Assembly: GCA_031002005.1 (NCBI GenBank)
Contig: JARYHS010008074.1
Location: forward strand, 267,655,930 to 267,719,929
Source of the DNA: Vandiemenella viatica
Taxonomy: Eukaryota; Arthropoda; Insecta; Orthoptera; Morabidae
Length of the DNA stretch: 64,000 nt
Direction: 5' to 3'
This document shows positions 1 through 10,587 of this stretch, piece after piece (the first letter of the stretch is position 1; each line of letters begins with the position of its first letter). The translations under genes and the position numbers were made by a program. The notes under the pieces are model-generated. The model made no database searches. It saw nothing but the letters and a program-made list of their open reading frames with translations, and was not told the DNA's origin.

Positions 1-639
1 ATAGCATCCGCGAATCGGAGCCATCCCTCTGGATTACCAGAGATGGATGCTAAGGTAACAAAAACTTATAACCAGCCTGGCATTATCTTTCCTACTTCCT
101 CAAATTTCCTGTTTCTTTCTTGAAATTTCAGATTTCAGAAATAACATTATCATGTCATTATATATATATATATATTGTGCTATGGTTAACAATTTGGATC
201 CTTACTGCTGACCAAACTTATTACGGACTCCCGGAGCGAGCGGTCAACGCGATAGGACAAGGAAGAATAACCCGAAGCCACGAATAGCGCCCAATTGAGG
301 ATATAAATCAATTATATCAGTGCTGATCATTAATAGGAGCAGCATTTTGTTAAATACGGAACCTGCCATTAGCACGTTATTCATCAATGATGATTTTTTG
401 TTTTCGTAAGAATAGCTACTTACATTTTCAGTTCTGATTTGCTTGCTAATACCACTGTCTCCAACAGGAATATTAGCTACAAAAACTGCACATTAGTTTG
501 ATTTAGATCCTTGTTTATTTTTCTCCTACCTTTGCCATCAGCACTAGAAAAAAATTTATAATGTTGAGTGGCACAAATCATAATGGTTAAATTAAATTTA
601 TCAGAAAACTGGCTTTTAGTTCCTACTCACGCATGATGT
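1..639. other. Unassigned intergenic DNA
   Basis: No convincing reading frame or element is visible. A short TA dinucleotide run lies near 159-174. A small palindrome (about 24-48) reads as an imperfect hairpin around the sequence GGATTACC. A GC-richer patch near 220-300 may be a repeat fragment, but I do not recognise it. Confidence 0.4.
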
Positions 640-856
640 GTTGACACTTTCTCATTTCAGCCAAAACATTAATTTTATGATTCTTTTCCACTGTTCCAAT
701 TGACCATGAAACATATACAAATTTACTTATTTGATATGTATTTTCCAACAAGTGAAAAGGGGATAAAGAATTTTTTAAAAAAATGACAGCACATGGGCTT
801 GAACTGAGAACTAGCATGTTGACAGCCCAGCGCGTTACCACTCAGACACCTGGAGT
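640..856 (-). repeat. tRNA-derived SINE, minus strand
   Basis: On the minus strand, 785-852 reads like a tRNA. An A-box-like stretch (GTCTGAGTGGTAACGCG) is followed by a B-box-like AGTTCAAGCCC at the spacing expected of an internal Pol III promoter. The downstream body runs toward about 640 and its 3' limit is uncertain. A free-standing tRNA pseudogene is the alternative. Confidence 0.55.
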
Positions 857-1485
857 TACAGAATCTAGTTGCTCATCAATTATATGACCAAAGAAAATAT
901 ATACATATAGATACAACATTCCGTGATTAATTAGTAATCTGTATAAAGAATCGAACTGTTATGAGAGAAGTAATCAGTTAAATGAAAATATTCTAGATGA
1001 GACTGGAACATAAATAATTTTTCGTTTCGCCAATGTGTGTGTCCAGCTATGCGACACTATTTCCAGTATAGGGACATTACTACAGCGCTACTACTAGGCA
1101 GAACATCATGGCAACATTGAAGGAAGTAAATGTGACAATGCTTACCAGGAAATAGTCTTAACTTTCCTACTTCCTTCGGCAATAGAAGAATATCTTTATA
1201 ACGTGTAAATAATACACGTAATATTTTAACACGAGCAGCACCTTTGGCAAAAGTTTTTGTTGGTTTCACAATTATCCAACTTACAGTTGGTAAAATACAG
1301 TGGGACTCCATGTTAACTGCATGAGGGCAATACAAAAAGTAACGACTTCCAAGCATTCATAGATAAAGAATAAAATTGTTTTATTTAATTTATTTACCGT
1401 TTTAGAGTTTGAACAAATATCTATTTTTCTACATCATTACCATTTCGGAAAACACGTTTGTCGGTACTATGATGGTTTGTGAATG
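857..1485. other. Unassigned intergenic DNA
   Basis: AT-rich sequence with only short chance reading frames. I see no domain, splice pattern or repeat structure. Confidence 0.4.
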
Positions 1486-1722
1486 ACTACGCATCATCTG
1501 AAAATCACTTACATTCTGGTCTCATATTCGGTAGGACACAGGTTCGAATCCAAGTTCGTCCATGCAGACTTATGGTTTCAAAGGTTTCCCCATATCACTC
1601 CATATGAATACCGGACTCGGTTCTTTACAAGGGCATGGCTAAGATCCTTGCCATTACTCCTATCCAGCCAGTAATCACCTCTATGTCGATGAGGCGTAAA
1701 ATCATAAGGAAAAAAAAAAAGA
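1486..1722 (+). repeat. tRNA-derived SINE, plus strand
   Basis: The B box GGTTCGAATCC is clear at about 1541. It is followed by a SINE body with the landmarks GGTTTCCCCATATCACTCC and GAATACCGGACTCGG and ends in an A-rich tail at about 1710-1722. The same body occurs at 7970-8216. The A-box half is degenerate. Confidence 0.7.
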
Positions 1723-1824
1723 GCTGGCTTAATTTATTGAGGAGGTCGCAGCTGGCTTGAAATCAATTAACAATATGTCCTCCCTATCCTTATTTTTTTT
1801 GTTTATTGCTTTACATTTCACCGA

Positions 1825-1905
1825 TGTTGAAGTTATTAAAGAAGGGATTCGCCATGGCCCTCTATAAGAATGATCCCAGCATTCGCCTGGTGCCAGAGCG
1901 TTACC
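1825..1905 (-). repeat. Truncated SINE body, minus strand
   Basis: The reverse complement carries the SINE-body landmarks (CACCAGGCGAATGCTGGGAT, then AGAGGGCCATGGCGAAT) shared with 7970-8216. It lies directly against the 5' end of LTR element A, and no continuation is seen beyond that element's 3' LTR, so it was probably already truncated. It gives a short open frame that could be mistaken for an exon. Confidence 0.6.
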
Positions 1906-1908
1906 GCT

Positions 1909-2554
1909 TGTAGCATAGCCATATGATAGAGGCTGCTTCCAAAGTCGGTGGCCCGGAAGATCGAGAACCGGCTGTGCTATTTGGAATACGGCCGAGTGGA
2001 TGTTAAATTTCCCGGCGGGCCGTGGGAGTACAGTGGAAGACCCCGGAGTAAATGCCGGCTACCGGAAGTCAATTAAAAACGCCCGCGAACCCAACATGTG
2101 GCACCGGCTAGTCTTCCTGGGGCACCCGAGCTAATCGGACACGCCACCCGTGTGCGAGTTTTTCTCGAACTCCTTTTTTTTTTTTTTTTTTTTTTTAAGT
2201 CGAACTAGTTTCGGTTAGAGTTGTGAAAATGCGAGTGTGATTTATAAGGGATTGTTAATGTGAACCGTTTTTAACTGAGGATTCTGCAACCTTCGGGTAC
2301 ATATATATATAGAAGTCCGATGAAATATATGTTCACAACTGGTGTGGGTAAAGATTTAGAACTCTATTAAATTTACAAAAGTTAATTTTGTTACTTTTTT
2401 TGTGATTCTTCTTGACACGGTAAAGTGTGTTAATAAGCTGAATCACTGGCGACCGCGTCAGCAGAATTTGCTGCTTCAAACATTTTCGTAAAATGTACTA
2501 AATCCCACCATCCGCGAGCATTAGTGTTCTCTATCAAGGGAGAGAAATGCAACA
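1909..2554 (+). repeat. 5' LTR of element A
   Basis: A 646-bp repeat starting TGTAGCATAG and ending AAATGCAACA. It contains a long T run near 2167-2195 and a TA-rich stretch near 2300-2312 that could include the promoter. The partner LTR is 5586-6223. Confidence 0.88.
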
Positions 2555-2571
2555 TGGCGACCGTGACAGGA
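2555..2571 (+). promoter_or_regulatory. Primer-binding site, tRNA-Arg type
   Basis: TGGCGACCGTGACAGGA follows the LTR's terminal CA directly. From memory of insect tRNA-Arg 3' ends (...TCACGGTCG plus CCA) this is a near-exact complement; Drosophila 412/mdg1-type elements use a similar primer. A direct tRNA comparison would confirm it. Confidence 0.75.
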
Positions 2572-2896
2572 CTCTCGCGACCTACGAATAAAGTGATTTA
2601 TTAAGTAAACCGACGAGAAAAAAGTTAAAACGGTAGATCAACAAACTTGTGAAGTGATAGCAGTACGCCAGAAGATCCAAAACCAAAGAAGACGAGGAGC
2701 GGAGATATTTTACACGGCCGCAACAATAGAGGAAGACCCGGCAGCGATAATTCGGGATAACAACTAACAACTGATTGGAAGAGAATTGGAGGGCTCACAA
2801 GCGGCGCAGAACGTCGAAAGATAAGTGCAGTGCAGATAAAATTGAACAGTTGAAGGGAAACCCATTGTAGGCGATTTTTTTAAAAAAATTTTCACC

Positions 2897-4334
2897 ATGA
2901 ATAAGGAAAGCAGTTTTGAAAATGGGGGGGGGGGGGGCAAGCTAGTAAAGAAGATCCCACAAGCCAGGAACCTTTGTTAGTATTTTTAAACACCGAGATA
3001 CCAATCAATGAAAGTTTGTCACCAGCTCCTGAAAGCAGTCCACCAAACTCTGAAACTTGCTCTCCCATACTCACTACAAATGCATCAAATATTGAAGCAT
3101 TTGAAGGTCCAGCAGATCCTGAGAAGGATAATCCAAACCTGATAGTTAAGATTTTCACAATGTTATCAAATTTATCAAATGATATCGAAACTAAGTTTGA
3201 AAAACAATCAACTGACATCCAAAATAAATTCAAAAGTCATGCAGAAGATGTCCATAAAAGGTTCAGTAATGGACTAGCAGCTCTGGAGTTAAAGTTAGAG
3301 GGTAAAATAAACGAAGAATAAAAAGGGGTGATACAGAAACTTGAAGAAGTCTGCAGTGAGATAGAAAAGTGTAAAAATTCATTCCAAGTTTTTAGATAGG
3401 AGACACAGAAACAAATTGAATGTCTTGAAGTAAATGTCAGGCAAAAAATTGATAGTAATGAAAACAATATAGCAAATATCAAACAGCAAAATACTCAGTT
3501 GAGTATAAGACTTGAAGGAGTTGCAGAAAGGGTAGATGAAGTTGGTGAAAAGTATACTAAATTGGGAGCAGCTGTAGATGAAGTTGCAATAAGCTGTGAA
3601 TCATTGGATAAGTGAGTGGTGAATTTAAGTGAGGAGATGAATAAAATTCCCAACTTTGAGAGTCGAGTAACCAAAACTGGGGAAGAATTAGAAGAAGTGA
3701 AGTGCCATATAAAGAAATCACAGGTGCAACATGTAGTTGGAGTGGCAAACCCAATATCCTTGTCTATACCTGAAAAAATAGAAATTGAGTACTTTAGTGA
3801 CAAGGGAGGGATCGATCCAGTAAATTTTATCAGTTGTTTTGAGAAATACAGGATTTTCAGTGTTTATGATGACAGTGAAAAAATGAACAGTGTATATCAA
3901 AATTTAAGGGGTAGTGCTCGAATTTGGGGAGAAAGGCAGCTTCAGTTTTGTATAACAAATGCAGAATCAAAGCAAGTTTCCTAAATAATTTCTGGTCAGA
4001 GGAAAGGCAACATGAAATTAAGAGGGGACTCTGGTATGGCAGGAAATATCAACCTGGGAGGGAATCACTCGAAGATTTCCTTTTAAATGAAACATCCAAA
4101 TGTTATTATCTGAATAACCCACCACCTGAAAGAGAAATTGTGTTGGATGTTGCTCACAGGATGCCAGGGGAGATTCAAAAACTTTGGTCATGCATGATGT
4201 CAGAACGATTGAGGAAGCGAGTGAGTTTGTGCACCGATATGAAACCCAGTGCGCCAGAGATAGACTCAAGGAGAGCTACCAGAGCAGGAACCAGTTTAAA
4301 GATCAACGGGAATTCCGTCATGAAAGGTGAATGA
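2897..4334 (+). pseudogene. Gag-like relic of element A
   Basis: The probable ATG is at 2897. A run of about 14 G near 2924-2937 shifts the frame, after which one frame runs from 2974 to 3984, broken by TAA (3319), TAG (~3397) and TGA (~3613). A frameshift near 3960-3984 then leads into 3924-4334. The N-terminal half (to about 3720) is Glu/Lys/Gln-rich and predicted to form a long coiled coil. The capsid-like part has a FSD..G.I.PV.FI..FE block near 3790, an A.IWGE motif near 3920, and FWS..RQ.E...GL.YG..Y.PG near 3990-4050. All three recur in the gag of element B. A weak Arg/Gly/Asn-rich tail follows 4334; no CCHC knuckle is seen. It is not functional as assembled. Confidence 0.72.
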
Positions 4335-5577
4335 CATATGATCAACAAAGAGGAAGAAATCAATTCCACACCAATGGAGTGGGGAAGAATTCTCCACCAC
4401 ATAGAAATAGTTAAAACAATGTTCGAAGAATTGGAAGAAAGGGAAGTCCTAAAGAATACTTTAGCCCAACAACGGTAGTAAGTAGTAATGTTGTCACAAA
4501 TGATCCCGGTACAAGCCAACAAACTAATGGTAGTGATACAAAAAACTGAAGACTGCCGAAGTTTTTAGCCCGACTGAGGCTGATGGATTAATAGGGGCGA
4601 TACAATCAAAACAGAGGAACCAGCTTAGAAGTATTTTCCACAACAACTCGAGTGAAGACTTAGCAGAGGAAGAGTTCCAGAAGGAAGAACAGGTGGTCCA
4701 ATATAAAGTTTCTCCCCAATGAGTTAATAAAAGTGGAGTAATAAACTGTGTATGTTGCTGCGTTGCTGACATGAAGCAGTGCTTAGAGAGTAAAAGGTGG
4801 TATGTTAGCATGAGAGTCAACAATCCACATAGAATACACATGGAGCATCATCCAAGACATATAAGACATCAGTCATGAGTAATAAGTGTTCTGGATGTGC
4901 ATCAGGAAGTGTTTTTTTTTATCATTATTATTATTATTGTTATTTGCTCCATTGTTGGTGATGAAGAACTCCATAAATATTAATTGTAACATGACATTCT
5001 GTGACGGCACTGGAGTACAATTCGTGTTAAGGTTATTTGGATGAATTTAAATGATTTCGTATTGTGTATTTTGTGATTTAGCATAAGCAGACTACCATTG
5101 TATCTTTGTTCTTTCTCTCTAAATATGGTAATATCCAGTTTACAGAATTTTCTTAGAGGGGAAGTGATACTTTAGTAAAAGTGACAATAGACATTTGGCA
5201 TGGACAGTTAAAACTATGGTCTAGAACAATCATCGCACCCCAAAAGATGCTATTCAGATAATAATATATTGTGTGGTATCTTTGATATAATCTTGATGTG
5301 TTTCCCTGTCTCCTTGTGACGCTATTTTGATGTTTACTTTTACTTATAAATTATTTTCTATGTACATTTCAATAAGGATGTATTTGGAAATATGTATTGA
5401 AGCCCCACACCAGTAAAGTGATATTATGTATGGTATTTTAGATAGGAACCCGAGGTTGCAATTTGTATGTGAGTGAATGTGGAGTAAAGTTTGTAAGTAA
5501 TCTTGGGGAGCATTAGTCCATTGAAGAAGTTCATCATGGCCATTTTGTCTGAATATCCAAAATCTTATGTTAAACTT
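4335..5577 (+). other. Interior of element A downstream of gag, no pol
   Basis: Frames up to about 4720 look like decayed coding sequence, with Glu/Gln-rich pieces interrupted by stops. A short ATT-repeat microsatellite lies at about 4920-4945. The rest, to the 3' LTR, has no recognisable domain. No DSG protease, YxDD, RNase H or integrase motif is found on either strand. Confidence 0.6.
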
Positions 5578-5585
5578 GAGGGGGC
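5578..5585 (+). promoter_or_regulatory. Polypurine tract of element A
   Basis: GAGGGGGC lies immediately upstream of the 3' LTR's TG, where plus-strand DNA synthesis is primed. It is short but correctly placed. Confidence 0.6.
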
Positions 5586-6223
5586 TGTAGCATAGCCATA
5601 TGATAGAGGCTGCTTCCAAAGTCAGTGGGCCGGGAGATCGAGAACCGGCTGTGCTATTTGGAATACGGCCGAGTGGATGTTAAATTTCCCGCCGGGCCGT
5701 GGGAGTACCGTGGAAGACCCCGGAGTGCATGCCGGCTAACGGAAGTCAATTAAAAACGCACGCGAACAAAACATGTGGCACCGGCTAGTCTTCCTGGGGC
5801 AGCCGAGCTCATCGGGCACACCACCCATGTGCGAGTTTTTCTCAAACTCCTTTTTTTTTTTTTTAAAGTTGAACTAGTTTTAGTTAGAATTGTTAAAATG
5901 CGAGTGTGATTTATAAAGGATTGTTAATGTGAACCGTTTTTAACTGAGGATTCTGCAACTTTCGGGTACATATATATATATAAGTCCAATGAAATATATG
6001 ATCATGACTGGTGTGGGTAAAGATTTAGAACTCTATTAAACGTACAAAAGTTAATTTTGTTACTTTTTTTGTTAGTCTTCTTCACACGGCAAAGTGTGTT
6101 AATAAGCTGAATCACTGGCGACTGCGTCAGCAGAATTTGCTGCTTCAAACATTTTCGTAAAATGTACTAAATCCCACCATCCGCGAGCATTAGTGTTCTC
6201 TACCAAGAGAGAGAAATGCAACA
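5586..6223 (+). repeat. 3' LTR of element A
   Basis: A 638-bp partner of 1909-2554, TG...CA, followed by the target duplication CGCT at 6224-6227. It differs mainly by transitions and by a shorter T run. Confidence 0.88.
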
Positions 6224-6227
6224 CGCT

Positions 6228-7164
6228 CACCTCACCACGCTTGGTCTTCCAGTCTTTAGACATTATCAACCTTACTTTACCGGTACACTGTGTTTGTTTG
6301 AATCCTTGAGACCTAGGTGATTATGGAGTCGATAATGATGGGTGACAAACTCAAGCATTCCACTTTAAACCGGAGACTAAAGAACAATCATGCGAGCGGC
6401 GACATGCTCATTTGCCAAATGCTTGTATTTATTTATGTTATTCCAAACAAAGAATAATGCAGGTTATTTCACTCCATGTTAAGTAATGAGCATTTAGCCC
6501 CAGTATTTAATTAATCCCAATGCTGTAAAGATCATGAAGTAATAGTGTCAGAAACTACTAACAGCATTGTAGAAAACGGGAAAAACAGTAATTTAAGAAC
6601 TCCCTGCCTTTAAGCCCGATTCTCAATTAACTTTAATTACTTATACCATTTAGAAAAGAATTTAATTTTGTTCTACGATAATAATCTGGTTGTAAATTTT
6701 TTAGTGACAATGGTCATTTGATTTGTTGAGGTGCTAATATTTAGTTCTATGCAATTAACTCTCATTTATTTATATAGTGCATAATCATTATTGTCCACCT
6801 ACAAAGAGAGCAATAATTCCTCATGTAAATTATTCCTTCCTGAAATGTGTGTTTGTTCTGCTGTGAAATAATTATTTTTGAAACATGTGTGTCATTTGAA
6901 GAGGGACAGATGATATGATTTCGGCGCGGCTTGAAACCCATGTCGATTTCCTTCAGTTCAGATGCCGCAAATCTTTCATGCTAATATCGGCAATTAGTTA
7001 AGTAACATTGGGTACTTTCGCAGATGTTTATCTTATTTCCTGATGCAGTTAGGAAAGAATCATGGATACCTTATACTCATAAGCAATGTGCAGTTTCGGT
7101 AAGTTTAAAAAGAAAATACAAATAAAGATAAATTTCTAAATTAAGAAAAAATATGTAAGAACTG
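6228..7164. other. Unassigned intergenic DNA
   Basis: AT-rich sequence with no convincing reading frame or repeat structure on either strand. Confidence 0.4.
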
Positions 7165-7240
7165 CTTGGATTTGAATACGGAACCACTCGCTCAGCAATC
7201 CAGAATGCTAACTATAGGACCACTGCACTCTCGGTGCTAC
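7165..7240 (-). repeat. tRNA-like relic (SINE head or tRNA pseudogene)
   Basis: The minus strand reads with an A-box-like CTATAGTTAGCATTCTGG and a B-box-like GTATTCAAATCC at tRNA-like spacing. No CCA end or convincing four-arm fold is evident, so a degenerate SINE head is more likely than a working tRNA gene. Confidence 0.45.
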
Positions 7241-7969
7241 TTTCCTCATATAGTTGTATGCTACACAGTGAAGGAACAGTGTTTCATTCAATCCATCTTG
7301 GAGAGACACACTTCTGAAATAATTTCTTGTTTCTGTATTATCGGAGTACTAAACATTCTACCTCATGGAACATGATTATTCCTTGGTTTGTGCACTGACC
7401 ACATATATGAGTGAAATATTACCCGAAGGAATTATCAAAATGAATATAACCATCTTATCGTTATAGTTTTATGCTAATCAACCGTGGTAATATATACGGT
7501 AGCATTGAGCCTGTTTCCTGCCTCACTTTAATGCAATCCTGTTAATTACAACTTTTGGGATATGTTTCATGATCTGAATTTTGGTAAAGTATTATAGAAA
7601 TATAATGGAAGGTTGATGAACTGCTCTGCCAATAAGAATCGTCAGTGGGAGGAGCTTAATTGCTACCTGTTAGCCAATTGTTTCCTGCATTGACATAATT
7701 ATCACTTTTGATGTTGAAAATCTTTTGCTCCTTCATAAATGTCTTTATAACCTGTTTAAATTAGTCATATACCTTCTGTATGGTCTAATACATGATTTAA
7801 ATTAAATACTCATCTAGAAAATTAGCATAGTATTTCATTCAATACAGGACTAAATTTTTGTAACTTCACTGTAGGTAAGGGTGTGCTGTTCATATTTACA
7901 AATGTCTGTGATTTATTTATTATTTTCTAATAGCCTATGGCTATTACAAATTCTGTTACTATTTGGTAT
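7241..7969. other. Unassigned intergenic DNA
   Basis: AT-rich sequence. No gene, repeat or element boundary recognised. Confidence 0.4.
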
Positions 7970-8216
7970 ACCGAGCATGGTGGTGTAACAGATAGCGTTC
8001 TGAACTCGCATTCGGGAGGACGGCGGTTCTAATCCCCGTCCGGGCATCCAGATTTGGGTTTTCCATGGTTTCCCCACATCACTCCAGGTGAATGCCGGGA
8101 TGCTTCCTTCAAAAGGCCAGGGCCGAATTCCTTCCCATTCCTTAGCCCCCCCATCCTTTCCCGTCTCTAAAAGACCACGTTGTTAAAGAGATGTAATGCT
8201 GTTAAAAAAAAAAAAA
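7970..8216 (+). repeat. tRNA-derived SINE, full-looking copy
   Basis: The head has a tRNA-like A-box region (about 7978-7995) and the B box GGTTCTAATCC (about 8025). The conserved body follows (TTTCCCCACATCACTCCAGG, then GAATGCCGGGATGCTTCC, then AAAAGGCCAGGGCCGAATTC). It ends in a T/A-rich tail with a run of A at 8201-8213. It is the best-preserved SINE in the window and the reference for the others. Confidence 0.8.
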
Positions 8217-9223
8217 CTTTTTTGATATGTTCGGCTATGCTTCATCACAATTAATATGTCTGAAAATTGGTATACCATCATAAATAATACTTGCTTTTAG
8301 GTATTTATTTATTTATATGGACATGAATTAAGCTGTATCTTTAAATTAACTAATGCCTCTGCTAATATTGGTCATATAAAACAATATTTAGCTTACAACA
8401 ACAATTTTTTATAGGCTGTATAGTTTCTGAAGTTTATCCTCTGAACTGAGTCTAAAGCCTAACATTTAAAGACAATGCACAGAAAGATTTAATATTTATA
8501 TAACTTTTCTTATTTATGTGACAGTATGGACACTTTTCAGCACAAAACTTCACTTTGAGGCAGTATAATTTGTAGTAAATTTGGACATTTTGGAATTCTG
8601 CTATGTAAACATCACTGTTTGATTCCGAATTCCTATACGAGTATTGTCACATCAATTTTGGGCAAATTAGAGCAGTTTCCTTTGATAAATCCAGCTTTTA
8701 TTGCAAATATTGTTTGTTTTATGGGTTTCTAACCAAAATCAAGACTTAAATATATGCACAGATTGGCAACATATGATCAACACAAGGAGCAAAACTGGTG
8801 CATGCTGAGATATAACGTCATGCTCTCTGAATGGCGTTTCATGTCATGTGACTTTTCTGAATTTTTATTTTAGGAAAAATAATATGTTTTTAATCCTTAT
8901 CATTCAAATAAAGTTGATTCCCAGTATCCTTACAACTTACTCTATATTTTTCAATTAAAGGTTCATAGTCTGCTTTTAGTGTCAAGCACCCCAGTGAAGG
9001 GAAATCAGCAACAGTGACACACACACAAACATATATATATATATATTTCAGGCTATGCCCTTTAGCATGAAATCAGAAGCATGTGACTGAGATTAGATAG
9101 GCACCCATGGTCAACACAAGAACTAGATGTGGTGGGGGAGCAAAGACAATATCAGTTTAAATACTAATTGTAGGAAAGAAATTAATTAAAATAAAATTAA
9201 AAAAAAGGACAAGTAGAAGTTGC
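8217..9223. other. Unassigned intergenic DNA with microsatellite
   Basis: AT-rich and without a recognisable gene. A compound (CA)n(TA)n microsatellite lies at about 9019-9047. Confidence 0.45.
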
Positions 9224-9848
9224 AACACCACAGAGTGATTGCATGAGTTTCAATATATGCGATATACGCAGGATCTAGGGTTTCGATATGGAATATCGCA
9301 GCAAAGAGAGAGTTGTTGGACAGTAGTGGGAAGACGTTAAAAGTGTATGGCCCGCGTGGTTTTATGATTGACTGCGCCTTGTGCTAATTAATGATATGTT
9401 GGTCGGAAGGAACATTAGAAAGAGTGATGAACAGTTTTAGTAGTGATGTGAACAGTTTTAGTGCAGTGCAAGAATAAACAAGGACCTTGGACAGCAAATA
9501 CGAGTTCCGTAGTAGGATCATTGGTAGTTACTACAGACTATTCAATTTCACCACTTATTTGGACTTGCAGTCTAAGGATTATCGAAGTCTGATTAAACAT
9601 TATAGATATCTAGTGGTTTGCAGTGGCTAGTAGTACCTGTGTGAACTTGAGTGTAATAAACAGTAAACTGAATCCATGAGATTTATTTTAAGTTATGTAG
9701 CTGTGGTTATGGGCAGTAGCCCTAAGTAATTGATATAGAGGGTTTACCCTTCATATTCATGGTTAAAATATGTATACGTGGCGGCCGGTCAGTCCTAACC
9801 TGAAGTGATTTGAAGAGTATCAGTAAAGCCACCAGCGTAAAAATATAA
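9224..9848 (+). repeat. 5' LTR of element B
   Basis: About 625 bp from AACACCACAGAGTG to AAAAATATAA, aligned along its length with 16822-17448. A TGGCGGCCGGTC sequence at 9779 resembles a primer site but lies inside the region shared by both copies, so the U5 end or the copy structure is unresolved. Confidence 0.75.
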
Positions 9849-10587
9849 ACAGTAAATAACCCCACACAGATGTAACCATGTTTCATGGCTCAGTGTCAAC
9901 AGGACAGTGCAGTTAAAACAGTTATTTATGGACAGTTATTAATGTAAAATGAGCTGCGAAAAAATAAGTGGTGATATAAAAAGTGAGTTGTATTGCAGAT
10001 AACAATTGACACAGTTACGGCAAGTTGAAGGTTAACCAAAGATGAACACAAGTCTTACTTGTTACAAGGCAGTGGAGATCAGAGATGATAATTGAAGAAT
10101 ATACACTGGTAGTGACAGTGGCTATGTATGGTGGAAGCTGTGACAACTACTAAGTCGATGAGGCGGCAGATACGGGAAACTTTGCTAAGCAACGACACGG
10201 ACTACGAGCGACTATGTGAACATCGTGAGAGTGGACATTGCAGCCATAGAATCTCCAAAGAGCTGAAATGATGCGCCAAAAGGAAAGAGAAATTATTTTA
10301 TTCTGGCTAGCACAAACTGACAGTAGTTGCTTGCTGAAATTAAATTTTGAAAATTTTCATGAATCATTCTTTCGTCTTGTATTTCACTTTCTTGTCATCT
10401 GTGATGACATGCCAACCTTGTCAACTATAAAACTGACAAGGAAATAATTTTATTTTGAGTGGTATCCTAATTTTTCCTTGATGAAAATGCATTGTAGTTA
10501 GGAAGTAGTTGGTTTTGCATGGCCTGTAGCATTTGTTTCTCTGGATTTCTTTTCATTATCATTTAATATTGTTCAGTGTTTGGAAAA
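9849..10587 (+). other. Leader region of element B
   Basis: Sequence between the 5' LTR and the first gag codon, without an extended reading frame. It would be the untranslated leader of the element's transcript. Confidence 0.5.

Larger units (their letters stand above)
1909..6223 (+). mobile_element. LTR retrotransposon A, gag-only (non-autonomous)
   Basis: Two direct terminal repeats, each TG...CA (1909-2554 and 5586-6223), are flanked by the 4-bp target duplication CGCT (1905-1908 and 6224-6227). A primer-binding site follows the 5' LTR and a short purine tract precedes the 3' LTR. The ~3.03-kb interior holds a decayed gag-like region and no detectable protease, RT, RNase H or integrase. 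The LTRs differ by roughly 5-7% by eye, so the insertion is not recent. Its gag is related to that of element B. A pol-deleted autonomous copy is the alternative to a true gag-only (TR-GAG-like) family. Confidence 0.88.

Noticed and set aside
1849..1907. Open stretch beginning ATGGCC that looked like a host exon interrupted by element A
   Set aside because: Its reverse complement matches the SINE body seen at 7970-8216, so it is a truncated SINE on the minus strand.
7166..7375. Possible functional tRNA gene on the minus strand at about 7165-7240
   Set aside because: A- and B-box-like sequences exist but the stems do not fold convincingly; kept only as a tRNA-like relic.
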